From positions 1,240,001 to 1,304,000 of the forward strand of contig AP018318.1 in NCBI GenBank assembly GCA_003990705.1: a stretch of 64,000 nt of DNA, written 5' to 3'. Made by a program: the position numbers and the translations under genes. Positions 54,522 through 64,000 of the stretch are shown here, piece by piece. The notes under the pieces are model-generated. The model did not search any database and had not been told where the DNA came from. It saw nothing but the letters and a program-made list of their open reading frames with translations. This DNA comes from Nostoc sp. HK-01. GTDB lineage: Bacteria > Cyanobacteriota > Cyanobacteriia > Cyanobacteriales > Nostocaceae. Numbering within the stretch: the stretch's first letter is position 1; every line of letters begins with the position of its first letter.

Positions 54522-54953
54522 TTTCGTTAAATTATTGAAGATATATGGAAATTAGCAATCATGAGTGATTTCCAACCAACTGATTACAGTTAGCTGTTTC
54601 TACATCTGCACTTATACAGGAGATGGAAAGATAACTTATTAAGTCCTATCTGTCACAGTAGGAAGGAAGAAGCAAGTTTCTCTAGATGCCTGATACTCTT
54701 ATCTTGATTTTTTTTACTAGATATAGACACCGTAGATACACTAAATTTGCTTTAAAGAATGAATGAAGCGGATTTTCGACTTTAACAAGCAGCAAATATT
54801 CAGCATGTACCTTGAATATTAAATAAGACGAGATAGAGATCAAATAGTTGCATTAATATTAAATTTTGTATCTATAAAAATGAAGCGATCGCACACTATA
54901 TTGAAAGAGGCGATCGCTGATTAAGCTGATTGAGTTCACGACTGAAATATCAG
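54522..54953. other. 432-nt upstream region of the PEP-CTERM gene
   Basis: AT-rich with two HIP1-like sites near 54886 and 54912. Nothing gene-like found. Confidence 0.4.
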
Positions 54954-55661
54954 TTAATAATTAGTAGTGTTTCGGGATATTACTAAATTGCTTGTCAGTG
55001 TGATGTCTAAATCTTCTTCTGGTCTGAGAACAAAGACATCAGCTTGCTTTTTCCGCAACAGCACACTGGCTAAAGCACCCGCTGCACCACCAGCCACAGG
55101 TTCTAATACTTCTATCTTTCTGTTACCAGTCAGCAGTGAAATTACAGTAGCAGCACCAGCACCAATAGCTGCATCTGTTAAAATTTGACCAGTATCAGCG
55201 CCTTTGGTAATTTTTTCAGTTTCGGTGATTGTCCGAGAATTAGCATTAATTGGTAGTCTCCGACCAGAGGGGAAGACTAATTCTGACGCGACAAACCTTA
55301 CACCCTTGCTATTGTCATTATTTCTGTTGCTGGAGGAATTTCTGCCATATAAATCGACAGGTTCTAATCTACCGACAACTTCCGTTCTGGCGGGAATTAA
55401 GACATTTCTATTTCTATCGATAATGTCATTAGCTATTCTTAGCTTCAGAGACATACTTTCGCCTGGGGTGACAACGACTTTTTCTTTTTCGTAAGTCACA
55501 GGCAAAGTTACATTAGCAGGAATTGTAGTTGAGCGTGATTGACCAAGATTATATTGTGCTTGGGCAGGAGCTACAGCAATTATAGGAGCGATCGCGCCTG
55601 TAGTTAGTGCCATTGCCATGAATGCAGCTGCTCCAGATTTGAGGCGATAAAGGTGTGTCAT
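54954..55661 (-). CDS. Exported protein, paralogue of the SLH protein's C-terminal domain
   Basis: 235 aa. Signal peptide (ending PAQAQ). The mature protein aligns over its length with residues ~235-413 of the SLH protein at 52151: TIPANVTLPVTYEKEK / IPARTEVVGRLEP / ILTDAAIGAGAATVISLLTG / LDITLTSNLVIS. It lacks SLH domains, so wall anchoring is lost or provided by a partner. No named family recognised; a distant resemblance to TrbI/VirB10-type beta proteins was noticed but not proved. Confidence 0.75.
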   Translation of the reverse strand: MTHLYRLKSGAAAFMAMALTTGAIAPIIAVAPAQAQYNLGQSRSTTIPANVTLPVTYEKEKVVVTPGESMSLKLRIANDIIDRNRNVLIPARTEVVGRLEPVDLYGRNSSSNRNNDNSKGVRFVASELVFPSGRRLPINANSRTITETEKITKGADTGQILTDAAIGAGAATVISLLTGNRKIEVLEPVAGGAAGALASVLLRKKQADVFVLRPEEDLDITLTSNLVISRNTTNY

Positions 55662-56074
55662 AACAAAATTTACTTTGATGTGTGTGACTTGTGTGATGAC
55701 GAGTGGTTACTGAGATTGTTTCTGACTAGCTAGAGAACTATCTCTAGGCATATACCGTAGTCAGGCTGATTGGATGACGCGGAGTATCTGCTATTGTTCC
55801 ACAAAATATTACACTGCTGAAATGCTTCGCTAAATCAAGAGTTATATACCTTTAATTGACGCGAACTTACCGCCTTTGTTCCACCAAAATTTTGTTTTAT
55901 CAAAATAGGATGTAGAATCCAGAATTTAATTCATAATTTTGCTTACTGACGCATAAATTTTTTGTCTAAACAATCTATGTATTTACACCAACTATAGAAG
56001 GTAAAACAATAGGCATTATTTCGTTGCCAAATTCTTGTGAAAACAGTTAAAACAAAATAGCTACTTCTATATTT
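55662..56074. other. 413-nt divergent intergenic region
   Basis: Between the exported protein (minus) and the methyltransferase (plus). Promoters in both directions expected; none assigned. Confidence 0.4.
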
Positions 56075-56734
56075 ATGGGGCAGTATATGCAAGTAACAAA
56101 GATAATTGATACCTACGATCAGGGCGCAGTAGATTATGAGCAGATTATGTTGCGTTACTGGCATATTGATCGTCAACCACTGATTGATTCTTTACAGCTT
56201 AAACCTGGGCAAACTGTGCTTGATGCTGCTGTTGGCACAGGACTTAATCTTCCCGCATACCCTGAAGAAGTCAGTGTTGTAGGTGTAGATTTATCTGAGA
56301 AAATGATGGATGAAGCCCAGAAAAAGCGTGTATCCGCAGATATAACTTTTAAAGTATCTGATTTGCTAAATTTGGATTTTCCTGATAATACTTTTGATGC
56401 TGCTGCATCAGGATTTACTCTTTGTGTTGTTACCGATCCTGTACGCGCTCTGGATGAGATTTTACGCGTTACTAAACCTGGTGCATATATCGCCATTTTG
56501 GATTACTGTAAATCACGAGACCCAGAGATTCAGAAGTGGCAAGAATTAATATTTGATGCAGCTTTAGAAATTGGGTTTCCTACTGGCAAAATTAAGTGGA
56601 ATGCGTTGATGGATTACGATAAATTAATTTACAACAATCAGTTGCCAATTGAAGTACTACGAGACGAACGCATAGAAAGTCAAAACCCATTTTTATGCGG
56701 TTGCCAATTATTACTACGAAATTTGAAGGGTTAA
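56075..56734 (+). CDS. Class I SAM-dependent methyltransferase
   Basis: 219 aa. SAM-binding motif I in VLDAAVGTGLNLPAY, motif post-I in VVGVDLSEKMMDEA, and FDAAASGFTLCVV (motif II region). UbiE/Coq5-like class, substrate not evident. Start at 56075 or at MQVTK four codons later. Confidence 0.85.
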   Translation: MGQYMQVTKIIDTYDQGAVDYEQIMLRYWHIDRQPLIDSLQLKPGQTVLDAAVGTGLNLPAYPEEVSVVGVDLSEKMMDEAQKKRVSADITFKVSDLLNLDFPDNTFDAAASGFTLCVVTDPVRALDEILRVTKPGAYIAILDYCKSRDPEIQKWQELIFDAALEIGFPTGKIKWNALMDYDKLIYNNQLPIEVLRDERIESQNPFLCGCQLLLRNLKG

Positions 56735-56829
56735 GTACTATTTTAGCGGAAACAATTTAGTAGGATGTTTTAGGCGCAGATTGGGAGCTAATTCATCACA
56801 ACAACTATATACAAGCGCCTAACTCACCA

Positions 56830-57012
56830 TCATAATTTGGCTACAAAAAAATCTGTTTCAGATTTACATGGAATTGGTATCAGAGCCTCATTTTTGTACT
56901 TTTTGTAATTTTGAGATGGTAGCTTTTCATAAACTAAAAAGCTAACACATAAAACAACTGGAATACCAACAATAACTAAAGTACACTTCCAAGCAAAAAA
57001 TATGATTCTCAT
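56830..57012 (-). CDS. Small membrane protein, hypothetical
   Basis: 60 aa with one hydrophobic helix (CTLVIVGIPVVLCVSFLVY) and a polar C-terminus. Protein-like, but no family recognised. Lies 18 nt downstream of another small minus-strand frame (57031-57204), so they may form a small operon. Confidence 0.4.
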   Translation of the reverse strand: MRIIFFAWKCTLVIVGIPVVLCVSFLVYEKLPSQNYKKYKNEALIPIPCKSETDFFVAKL

Positions 57013-57030
57013 GTTGACTAACTCATCAAA

Positions 57031-57204
57031 CTAGGAAGCAATTATTCTAAGCACAACTTTTTTAAATAACTCTCTACGGAATTCAGCAAAATCTTCGATA
57101 AACTCACTCATTTTTCTTCGCAAAGCTACCAATTCATCAACTACAATATTGTGATGCTTAAGAGGCGAACTAAATTGCAAAGTTATTTTTTGAAAATTAG
57201 TCAC
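57031..57204 (-). CDS. Small hypothetical protein, charged helix
   Basis: 57 codons from GTG at 57202-57204. Reads TNFQKITLQFSSPLKHHN then VVDELVALRRKMSEFIEDFA, ending in FRRELFKKVVLRIIAS. The amphipathic, charged helical half resembles real protein rather than shadow. No RBS and no family seen. Precedes the 60-aa membrane protein. Confidence 0.4.
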   Translation of the reverse strand: MTNFQKITLQFSSPLKHHNIVVDELVALRRKMSEFIEDFAEFRRELFKKVVLRIIAS

Positions 57205-57485
57205 GATGAATACACCACTGAAACTGCTCTACTTATGAAGCCCAAAACTCCCAAGCAGATCGCTACTTCGACGAAAATTTTTCAGGGGTTATAAAATCAA
57301 GTTGAATTTTTCTCCCAAGATGAGCAAAATAATTTGCCCAGCGGGAAAAACTTGCTCATAATATTGTTAATTTTCGTAAAATTACTGACTTTAGGACTAG
57401 AATCCTGATATCTACCTAGCTAAACTATCTAGAGTGCATCTGTACTGCTCGTTCATCAAATCCTAGATGTGGCGCTATTGCCTTA

Positions 57486-60400
57486 ATGATTCCAGTACAA
57501 CTTATCCTCAAAAACTTCCTTAGTTACCGTGATGCTACTTTAGATTTTCGTGGTTTGCATACGGCTTGTATTTGTGGTTCTAATGGCGCAGGTAAATCGT
57601 CTCTGCTCGAAGCGATTACATGGGCAATTTGGGGTGAAAGTCGAGCTTCAACTGAAGATGATGTCATCCATGCTGGGGCGAAAGAAGTCCGCGTTGATTT
57701 CACATTCCACATTAACCAGCAAAAGTATCGAGTGATTCGCACACGAATTCGCGGTGCAACTAGTGTTTTAGAATTTCAAATTGAAACACCTTCTGGGTTT
57801 CGTCCACTCACTGGTAAAGGAGTACGGGCAACCCAGGATTTGATTTTAGAACATATCAAGCTCGATTACGATACTTTTATTAATTCCGCTTATTTGCGTC
57901 AAGGCCGTGCTGATGAATTCATGCTGAAGCGCCCGACAGAACGCAAGGAAATTTTAGCAGAGTTGTTAAAACTGACGCAGTATGATGACTTGGAAGAACG
58001 AGCCAAAGAATCTTCCCGCCAATTTAAAGCCAGAGCAGAAGAATTAGAACGTTCTTTGGAATCGATTAAAACCCAACTGCAACAGCGAGAATTTACAGCA
58101 GCACAAAGAGCAGAATTAGAAGCCGAACTGAATCAGCTACAACAGGTACAAGCTTTTGAGAATATTCAATTACAAAGTTTGCAAGTTGTTCAGCATCAGC
58201 GGCAAAATTGGGAACAACAACTCAGCTTTGTGAGGCAACAATACCAAAATTTAACCCAAGATTGCGATCGCCTCCACCAAGAACAATCATCCGTTAAAAC
58301 CCAGCTGGCAGATTTGACGGCTACTTTAAATCAAGAAGCAGAAATTAAAAACGGTTACGCCCATTACCAAAGCTTACAATCTCAAGAAGAAGCTTTTGCA
58401 GCTAAGTTTGAGCAACACACCCGCGCCACAGCACTGCGTCAACAAAAGCAGCAGCAACTAACTGGGCAAATTCATGATATTGAAAGAAAACTGCAACAAG
58501 CACAAGCGCAACTTGAAGCGTTAGCCCAGCAAGAACAAGAAATTCAGCAAACTCTGAGTAAATCAGGCGAAGTTGAGGCGGCTTTAGGACAACTCAGCGC
58601 CGCGCGTCGCCGGGTGGTTCAGTTGGATGAATTGCAAATGCAAGTTTTGCCTTTATTACAACAGCGCCAAAGTTTGCAAAGTCACTTAGATAGAATTCAA
58701 GCTAGTTTAGTCGCCAGGTTAGAACAAATACAAGCCACAGAAAATCAACTGCAACGCTCCTCACAACGCTACCCCGAACTGCAACAAGCCGTGATGGCTG
58801 TAGCAATGCAGATTGAACAAATGGAGAAAGATAAAGTTTATTTGCAACGCATCCAAGAAAAAGGCCAGGAAAGAAGACACTTTATTGAAAGACTGCAAGC
58901 ACAGCAACGCGAATATGAAAGGTTATTGGGTGAATTAGATCAAAAACTCCAAATGTTGCGTAATCCAGACGCAATTTGTCCTTTGTGCGAACGTCCTTTA
59001 GATGAACATCACTGGAATCGAGTCGCAGATAAAACCAAAGCTGAATACAAAGACACAGAGGAACAATTGTGGGTATTTCGGGAACAGATGGCTTGTACAG
59101 ATCGAGAAATTCAAGTACTCAGGCAGAAATATCGAGAAGTATCCCAAAATCTATCACCTTATGACTCTTTGCGAGAACAGCGCGGACAATTAGCCGCCCA
59201 ACTGGAATCAACAAGCGATGCTGAAGAACAGTTAAACCAACTAACACAAGAAAGACAACATTTAGAGCGATCGCTCCAAATTGGTGATTATGCCCACGAT
59301 AAACAACAAGAACTACGACAATTAGACGAATATCTGCAACAATTAAATTACAATGAGCAAGACCATGCCTTAGCGCGGAGTGAAGTTGAAAGATGGCGCT
59401 GGGCGGAAATTAAACAAGGGCAAATTAAGGATGCACTGAAACGCCAAACACACCTAGCAGCCCGCAAACCAGAATTACAAGCGGCGATCGCCCAATTACA
59501 AATTAGAATTCAGCAAGAGCAAACTGATTCTGACTGCGCCCAACAAATTGCAGCGCTTGAGCGTCAAATTGCTGAAATTGGTTACAGTTCAGAGCAACAC
59601 AATAATTTACGTCAAGCAGTCCGCCAAGGTCAAGCTTGGCAGTTACGCTATCAACAATTGTTATCAGCCCAACAGCAATATCCCCAACTGCAAGGGAGAT
59701 TACAAGAACTAGAAGCGGCGAAAACTACTCGGTTGAACGAGCGACAAAAACTCGCCAGCCAAATTGATGAAATTGTTCAACAACTAGCCCAGTCTGCCAA
59801 CCCCATTGAGCAAATTCAAGCTTTAGAACAGCAGTTAGCTATCCGCAGACGACAACTTGATGAACAAATTGCCAAGTTGGGGCGTTTGGAACAACTCGCC
59901 CATCAACTAGAAACTTTGCAAGTGCAGTACGAAGAACAACAACAACAGCTGCAAGCTTGCAAGAAACAATACCGGGTTTACCACGAGTTAGCCCTGGCAT
60001 TTGGTAAAAATGGTATCCAAGCTTTAATGATTGAAAACGTCTTGCCGCAGCTGGAAGCAGAGACAAATCAATTGTTATCACGATTGAGTGCAAATCAGTT
60101 ACATGTGCAATTTATTACTCAAAAAGCAGGTAGAAGTGGTAAATCTACCAAGAAGAATGCCAAGCTGATAGACACCTTAGACATTTTAATTGCCGATGCT
60201 AAGGGAACCCGCGCTTATGAGACTTACTCTGGTGGCGAAGCCTTTAGAATTAACTTTGCCATCCGGTTAGCAATGGCGAAATTATTAGCCCAACGGGCGG
60301 GGGCGGCGTTGCAATTGTTAATTATAGATGAAGGCTTTGGGACACAAGATGCGGAAGGATGCGATCGCTTGATTGCAGCCATAAATGCGATCGCCTCTGA

Positions 60401-60512
60401 TTTCGCCTGCATCCTCACAGTTACCCACATGCCCCACCTCAAAGAAGCCTTTCAAGCCAGAATTGAAGTGCATAAAACTCAACAAGGTTCACAGGTACAG
60501 TTATTGGTTTAA
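57486..60512 (+). CDS. sbcC: SbcC/Rad50-type exonuclease subunit
   Basis: 1008 aa, an SMC-like ATPase that with SbcD (Mre11) opens and trims DNA ends and hairpins. Walker A at GSNGAGKSS (~33-41). Long Gln/Glu-rich coiled coil from ~170 to 900, interrupted by the zinc hook CPLC (Cys498-Cys501). ABC signature ETYSGGEAFRINFAIRLAMA, Walker B LQLLIIDEGFGTQD, and a final VTHMPHLK. sbcD is not adjacent in the window. Starts with MIPVQLILKNF. Confidence 0.93.
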   Translation: MIPVQLILKNFLSYRDATLDFRGLHTACICGSNGAGKSSLLEAITWAIWGESRASTEDDVIHAGAKEVRVDFTFHINQQKYRVIRTRIRGATSVLEFQIETPSGFRPLTGKGVRATQDLILEHIKLDYDTFINSAYLRQGRADEFMLKRPTERKEILAELLKLTQYDDLEERAKESSRQFKARAEELERSLESIKTQLQQREFTAAQRAELEAELNQLQQVQAFENIQLQSLQVVQHQRQNWEQQLSFVRQQYQNLTQDCDRLHQEQSSVKTQLADLTATLNQEAEIKNGYAHYQSLQSQEEAFAAKFEQHTRATALRQQKQQQLTGQIHDIERKLQQAQAQLEALAQQEQEIQQTLSKSGEVEAALGQLSAARRRVVQLDELQMQVLPLLQQRQSLQSHLDRIQASLVARLEQIQATENQLQRSSQRYPELQQAVMAVAMQIEQMEKDKVYLQRIQEKGQERRHFIERLQAQQREYERLLGELDQKLQMLRNPDAICPLCERPLDEHHWNRVADKTKAEYKDTEEQLWVFREQMACTDREIQVLRQKYREVSQNLSPYDSLREQRGQLAAQLESTSDAEEQLNQLTQERQHLERSLQIGDYAHDKQQELRQLDEYLQQLNYNEQDHALARSEVERWRWAEIKQGQIKDALKRQTHLAARKPELQAAIAQLQIRIQQEQTDSDCAQQIAALERQIAEIGYSSEQHNNLRQAVRQGQAWQLRYQQLLSAQQQYPQLQGRLQELEAAKTTRLNERQKLASQIDEIVQQLAQSANPIEQIQALEQQLAIRRRQLDEQIAKLGRLEQLAHQLETLQVQYEEQQQQLQACKKQYRVYHELALAFGKNGIQALMIENVLPQLEAETNQLLSRLSANQLHVQFITQKAGRSGKSTKKNAKLIDTLDILIADAKGTRAYETYSGGEAFRINFAIRLAMAKLLAQRAGAALQLLIIDEGFGTQDAEGCDRLIAAINAIASDFACILTVTHMPHLKEAFQARIEVHKTQQGSQVQLLV

Positions 60513-61149
60513 AAACATTTGAGTGCTTATTTCACCAATATTATTTGGCGTTGCATAAATGCGGGATGAATTGAGACTTTTATACAAAGCAGAATATTGA
60601 TTCTTTGCGTATTTGCGCCTACTCTGCGAGAACGGCTTCGCCGAATGCACGAGATAAAAATCATCCCACTAATCAGCAACGCCGATTATTTAACACGGAT
60701 TTCTATACTCAAAATATCTGGGAATTTAACTTTTAAACGCAGAGAATCGCTGAGGTAAATGCAAAGGCACACAGAGTTTTTATTCAGGTATTTACCATTA
60801 AATGATTAGCTCATGATTTTCTATCAAAAGTAATATTTCTTTAATAAGATTATCTTTTATCAACCAACTTCTATAGTGAATTTTTGGCGTTTGTCATAAA
60901 TGGTTTAAAAAAACCTTAAAACTAGCGAGTCATCTTGGTTACATCTGCTAGTCTCTCAAGCAGGAGATAGTCGGGAATTATTTATCACTCACTAAAAATT
61001 TTCCCACCAGCGATCGCAACAACAAAGCACAAGTTTTTCCTGATTGGCGCTGGGAATAATTTGTCGTGAGTATGATGGCCGTTACTGCATAGACAACTAC
61101 ACTAGCTTACTGAACAAAGGCAAAATCCTGTTGTATACGGAAATTTGAT
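60513..61149. other. 637-nt region between sbcC and phosphoketolase, with MITE
   Basis: Contains the IS1-related MITE at 60547-60683. The rest is AT-rich; around 60735-60780 lie degenerate words (ACGCAGAGAATCGCTGAGG) common in Nostoc intergenic regions. The promoter of the phosphoketolase gene must be in the last 200 nt; not assigned. Confidence 0.5.
60547..60683. mobile_element. IS1-related MITE, 137 bp
   Basis: Starts GGCGTTGC and ends GCAACGCC, with GGGATGA at the same distance inside each end, as in the IS1 element at 36057-36810. Flanked by 8-nt direct repeats TATTATTT (60539-60546) and GATTATTT (60684-60691), one mismatch. No open frame. A non-autonomous element probably moved by the IS1-type transposase. 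Confidence 0.75.
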
Positions 61150-63531
61150 ATGACTTTAGCAATCTCCCCACAAACAAAGCCTTTAACAGACGAAGAATTG
61201 CATAAAATCAACGCTTACTGGCGGGCGGCAAACTATTTGTCAGTAGGGCAAATATATTTACTCGACAATCCACTGCTAAAAGAACCACTCAAAATAGAAC
61301 ATGTTAAACCCCGACTTTTAGGTCACTGGGGAACTACACCAGGGCTAAATTTTATCTATGTTCACCTCAACCGCATCATCAAAAAATATGATACGGACAT
61401 GATTTATATTGCCGGGCCTGGTCATGGTGGCCCTGGTTTAGTCGCTAATACCTACCTAGAAGGAACTTACAGCGAATATTACCCCAACATTTCCCAGGAT
61501 GCTGAAGGGATGAAGCAGCTATTCAAACAGTTCTCTTTTCCTGGTGGGATTCCTAGCCACGTCGCCCCAGAAACCCCTGGTTCAATTCACGAAGGTGGCG
61601 AGTTGGGTTATGCCCTAGTTCACGCTTACGGTGCTGCTTTTGACAATCCTGATTTGATTGTGGCAGCGGTTGTGGGTGATGGTGAAGCTGAAACTGGGGC
61701 TTTAGCTGCAAGTTGGCATTCCAATAAATTTCTTAACCCAGTCAATGATGGGGCAGTTTTGCCGATTCTGCACCTCAATGGGTATAAAATTGCTAACCCA
61801 ACAGTGTTATCACGGTTAAGCGATGCAGAAGTAGAAAGTTTATTTGTGGGCTATGGTTACAAACCTTACTTCGTTGAAGGTTCTGATCCCACAGACGTGC
61901 ATCAGCAGATGGCAGCTACATTAGATACAGTCATTTCCGAAATTCAAAACATCCAAAGAGAAGCCCGCATACATGGATTTAAAGAACGTCCGCGCTGGCC
62001 GATGATTGTGTTGCGTACCCCCAAAGGCTGGACAGGGCCAAAAGAAGTTGATGGTAAGAAAACCGAAGATTTTTGGCGATCGCATCAAGTCCCCTTTGGA
62101 GCGATCGCGCAACAGCCAGAACATCTAAAATTACTCGAAGACTGGATGAAGAGTTACAAGCCCGAAGAACTCTTCGACACTAACGGCAAACTCATCCCCG
62201 AACTCGCCCAATTAGCCCCCACAGGTCTGCGACGGATGGGCGACAATCCCCACGCCAACGGCGGTATCTTGTTGCGTGACCTGAAAATGCCCAAATTCCA
62301 AGATTATGCCGTCAATGTTACTCAACCCGGCAAAATCGAAGCAGAAGCCACCAGAGTCACAGGCCAATTTCTGCGGGATGTGATGAAACTCAACATGGAA
62401 AGCCGGAACTTCCGCGTTTTTGGCCCTGATGAAACAGCATCCAATCGCTTAGATGCGTTGTTTGAAGTCACAGATAGAACTTGGGTTTCTAAAATTCTGC
62501 CCGAAGATGAACACCTCTCACCCAACGGTCGGGTGATGGAAATTCTCAGCGAAACCAATTGTCAAGGTTGGTTAGAAGGTTATCTTCTCACAGGTCGTCA
62601 CGGGTTCTTCTCCTGCTACGAAGCATTCATCCACATCATTGACTCCATGTTCAACCAGCACGCCAAATGGTTGAAAACCACCCGTCATATTTCCTGGCGT
62701 AGACCGATCGCTTCTCTAAATTATTTACTCACCTCTCATGTTTGGCGGCAAGACCACAACGGTTTCTCTCACCAAGACCCTGGTTTTATCGACCATGTAG
62801 TCAACAAAAAATCAGAAGTCATTCGCGTCTATCTTCCCCCCGATGCCAACACCTTACTGTCCGTCACCGACCACTGCTTAAGAAGCCGTAACTACGTCAA
62901 CGTCATCATCGCCGGCAAACAACCAGCCTTGCAGTATCTTGATATAGATGCAGCCATTAAACACTGCACCAAAGGCATTGGTATTTGGGAATGGGCGAGT
63001 AGCGACCAAGGAAGTGAACCAGATGTAGTCATGGCTTGTGCGGGTGATGTGCCTACCTTAGAAACCTTGGCTGCGGTGGATATGCTGCGTCAGTACTTCC
63101 CCGACTTAAAAGTTAGGGTGGTTAACGTCGTAGATTTGATGACATTACAGCCAAAAAGTGAGCATCCTCACGGTTTGAGTCCCAAAGACTTCGATACAAT
63201 TTTCACAACTGATAAACCAGTTATCTTCGCTTTTCATGGCTATCCCTGGTTAATCCATCGGTTGACCTATCGCCATACCAATCATCAAAACCTCCATGTG
63301 CGTGGCTACAAGGAAGAAGGAACGACCACAACTCCCTTTGACATGGTGGTTCTCAATGACCTCGATCGCTATCATTTAGTTATGGATGTCATTGATCGCG
63401 TGCCACAACTAGGTTCCAAAGCAGCATACATCAAACAACGCCTACAAGATAAGCTGATCGAACACAAGCACTACATTTCCCAACACGGCGAAGACCTACC
63501 CGAAGTTCGCCACTGGCAGTGGCCGTATTAA
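61150..63531 (+). CDS. xfp: Phosphoketolase (Xfp)
   Basis: TPP enzyme cleaving xylulose-5-P or fructose-6-P to acetyl-P and an aldose phosphate. 793 aa, full length. Conserved: [33 protein letters not shown], the TPP motif [10 protein letters not shown]...[20 protein letters not shown] and [10 protein letters not shown]. Bypasses part of glycolysis. Followed about 195 nt on by gap, a linkage seen elsewhere in cyanobacteria. Confidence 0.96.
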   Translation: MTLAISPQTKPLTDEELHKINAYWRAANYLSVGQIYLLDNPLLKEPLKIEHVKPRLLGHWGTTPGLNFIYVHLNRIIKKYDTDMIYIAGPGHGGPGLVANTYLEGTYSEYYPNISQDAEGMKQLFKQFSFPGGIPSHVAPETPGSIHEGGELGYALVHAYGAAFDNPDLIVAAVVGDGEAETGALAASWHSNKFLNPVNDGAVLPILHLNGYKIANPTVLSRLSDAEVESLFVGYGYKPYFVEGSDPTDVHQQMAATLDTVISEIQNIQREARIHGFKERPRWPMIVLRTPKGWTGPKEVDGKKTEDFWRSHQVPFGAIAQQPEHLKLLEDWMKSYKPEELFDTNGKLIPELAQLAPTGLRRMGDNPHANGGILLRDLKMPKFQDYAVNVTQPGKIEAEATRVTGQFLRDVMKLNMESRNFRVFGPDETASNRLDALFEVTDRTWVSKILPEDEHLSPNGRVMEILSETNCQGWLEGYLLTGRHGFFSCYEAFIHIIDSMFNQHAKWLKTTRHISWRRPIASLNYLLTSHVWRQDHNGFSHQDPGFIDHVVNKKSEVIRVYLPPDANTLLSVTDHCLRSRNYVNVIIAGKQPALQYLDIDAAIKHCTKGIGIWEWASSDQGSEPDVVMACAGDVPTLETLAAVDMLRQYFPDLKVRVVNVVDLMTLQPKSEHPHGLSPKDFDTIFTTDKPVIFAFHGYPWLIHRLTYRHTNHQNLHVRGYKEEGTTTTPFDMVVLNDLDRYHLVMDVIDRVPQLGSKAAYIKQRLQDKLIEHKHYISQHGEDLPEVRHWQWPY

Positions 63532-63539
63532 ATTCTGAA

Positions 63540-63576
63540 GTATGAAGTATGAAGTGTGAAATTTCATACTTCATAC
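63540..63576. terminator. STRR-derived hairpin after phosphoketolase
   Basis: GTATGAAGTATGAA and TTCATACTTCATAC (14 bp) pair around 9 nt, starting 9 nt past the stop. The heptamer GAAGTAT is the same as in the gltA-ndhA gap. Confidence 0.65.
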
Positions 63577-63726
63577 TTTCCTGAAACCTTAAAAGATGTC
63601 TAGCAAAATCAATTTAGGTGTCTAAGACTGTCACGATCAACTCAGTCAGACCAAAATTAACCCAGCTAAATGCAGCGTTGAAACTAAGAACAGACCTGGG
63701 TTGTTCTCAAATTAGGAGGTTGAACT

Positions 63727-64000
63727 TTGACGAAGTTGAAAGTTGGTATTAATGGATTTGGTCGTATTGGTCGGCTAGTGCTGCGTGCTGGCATTTATAA
63801 CCCTAACATTGAGTTTGTCGGCATTAACGACTTAGTACCACCAGATAACCTGGCTTATCTGTTGAAATACGATTCCACTCACGGTCAGTTTAAAGGCAAG
63901 GTGGAAGCCAAGGAAGACGGCATTGTCATTGATGAACATTTTATTCCTTGCGTGTCTGTGAGAAATCCTGCCGAATTACCTTGGGGTAAATTAGGCGTAG
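63727..64000 (+). CDS. gap: Glyceraldehyde-3-phosphate dehydrogenase, type I (3' cut by window)
   Basis: Starts at TTG 63727, which follows a strong AGGAGG (63714-63719) by 7 nt and is the only start after the in-frame stop at 63721. About 91 codons are seen: [18 protein letters not shown] (Rossmann NAD-binding loop), [20 protein letters not shown] and [15 protein letters not shown]. The catalytic Cys and the cofactor-deciding region lie beyond the window. Position beside xfp suggests a glycolytic (Gap1-like) enzyme. Confidence 0.93.
   Translation, partial: MTKLKVGINGFGRIGRLVLRAGIYNPNIEFVGINDLVPPDNLAYLLKYDSTHGQFKGKVEAKEDGIVIDEHFIPCVSVRNPAELPWGKLGV

Overview
The window looks like chromosome from a filamentous, probably heterocyst-forming cyanobacterium of the Nostoc/Anabaena/Calothrix type. 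Evidence seen in the sequence: very frequent HIP1 octamers (GCGATCGC); heptanucleotide short tandem repeats (STRRs) in many intergenic gaps; the cyanobacterial order gltA-ndhA-ndhI-ndhG-ndhE; Uma2, DUF1822, DUF928, DUF3155, DUF3611, SLH and PEP-CTERM proteins; and hybrid sensor kinases with several PAS/GAF domains. No replication origin, CRISPR array or rRNA was found. One tRNA is present (Leu, anticodon TAG).

Layout. 1-2.7 kb: 3' part of a large filamentous-haemagglutinin-like secreted protein with internal repeats. 2.9-8.4 kb (minus): gltA, ndhA, ndhI, ndhG, ndhE and a NAD kinase, with a different STRR family in each gap. 8.5-13.2 kb (minus): SixA phosphatase, an EVE-like/HNH candidate modification-dependent endonuclease, a DHH phosphoesterase and a conserved HNH protein. 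13.5-15 kb: alanine racemase and tRNA-Leu. 15.2-23.4 kb, signalling: a kinase-tail relic, a giant hybrid histidine kinase carrying a nested 21-bp repeat, a CheB-GAF protein lacking the usual catalytic Asp, an IS630 element and a PAS-receiver protein. 23.7-32.6 kb: TPR protein, FtsW/RodA, a MurG-like glycosyltransferase, a membrane protein/lipoprotein/FHA triad, and two convergent, overlapping GT4 glycosyltransferases.

32.8-37.8 kb: a DUF1822 / CHAT-CHASE2 / DUF928 operon. Its caspase-like CHAT-CHASE2 gene is split near the 3' end by an IS1-family element with an 8-bp target duplication; the lost C-terminus can be read on the other side of the insertion. 37.9-42.7 kb: G3E GTPase, SDR, two Uma2 proteins and an amino-acid permease. 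43.0-44.9 kb: an SLH/OprB-type porin gene that is out of frame exactly at a (GTAC)5 tetranucleotide repeat, with a perfect 26-bp inverted repeat ending three bases before its ATG. This is the strongest candidate for an undescribed on/off switch. 45-50.5 kb: a third Uma2 and several small membrane or cofactor-assembly proteins, with a PadR regulator. 50.7-56.7 kb: GAF histidine kinase, an SLH protein and its SLH-less paralogue flanking a PEP-CTERM protein, and a methyltransferase. 57.5-64 kb: sbcC, a 137-bp MITE sharing ends with the IS1 element, phosphoketolase, and the start of gap at the window edge.

How the genes work together. gltA/ndh/nadK concern carbon and pyridine-nucleotide redox metabolism. 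Phosphoketolase and gap form a central-carbon pair. FtsW, the MurG-like protein, Alr and the GT4 enzymes concern the envelope. The haemagglutinin, porin, SLH, PEP-CTERM and CHAT-CHASE2 genes form an unusually large surface/secretion set in which most of the sequence instability (repeats, IS, MITE, frameshift) is found. All functional statements are from reading motifs by eye; no database search was run.
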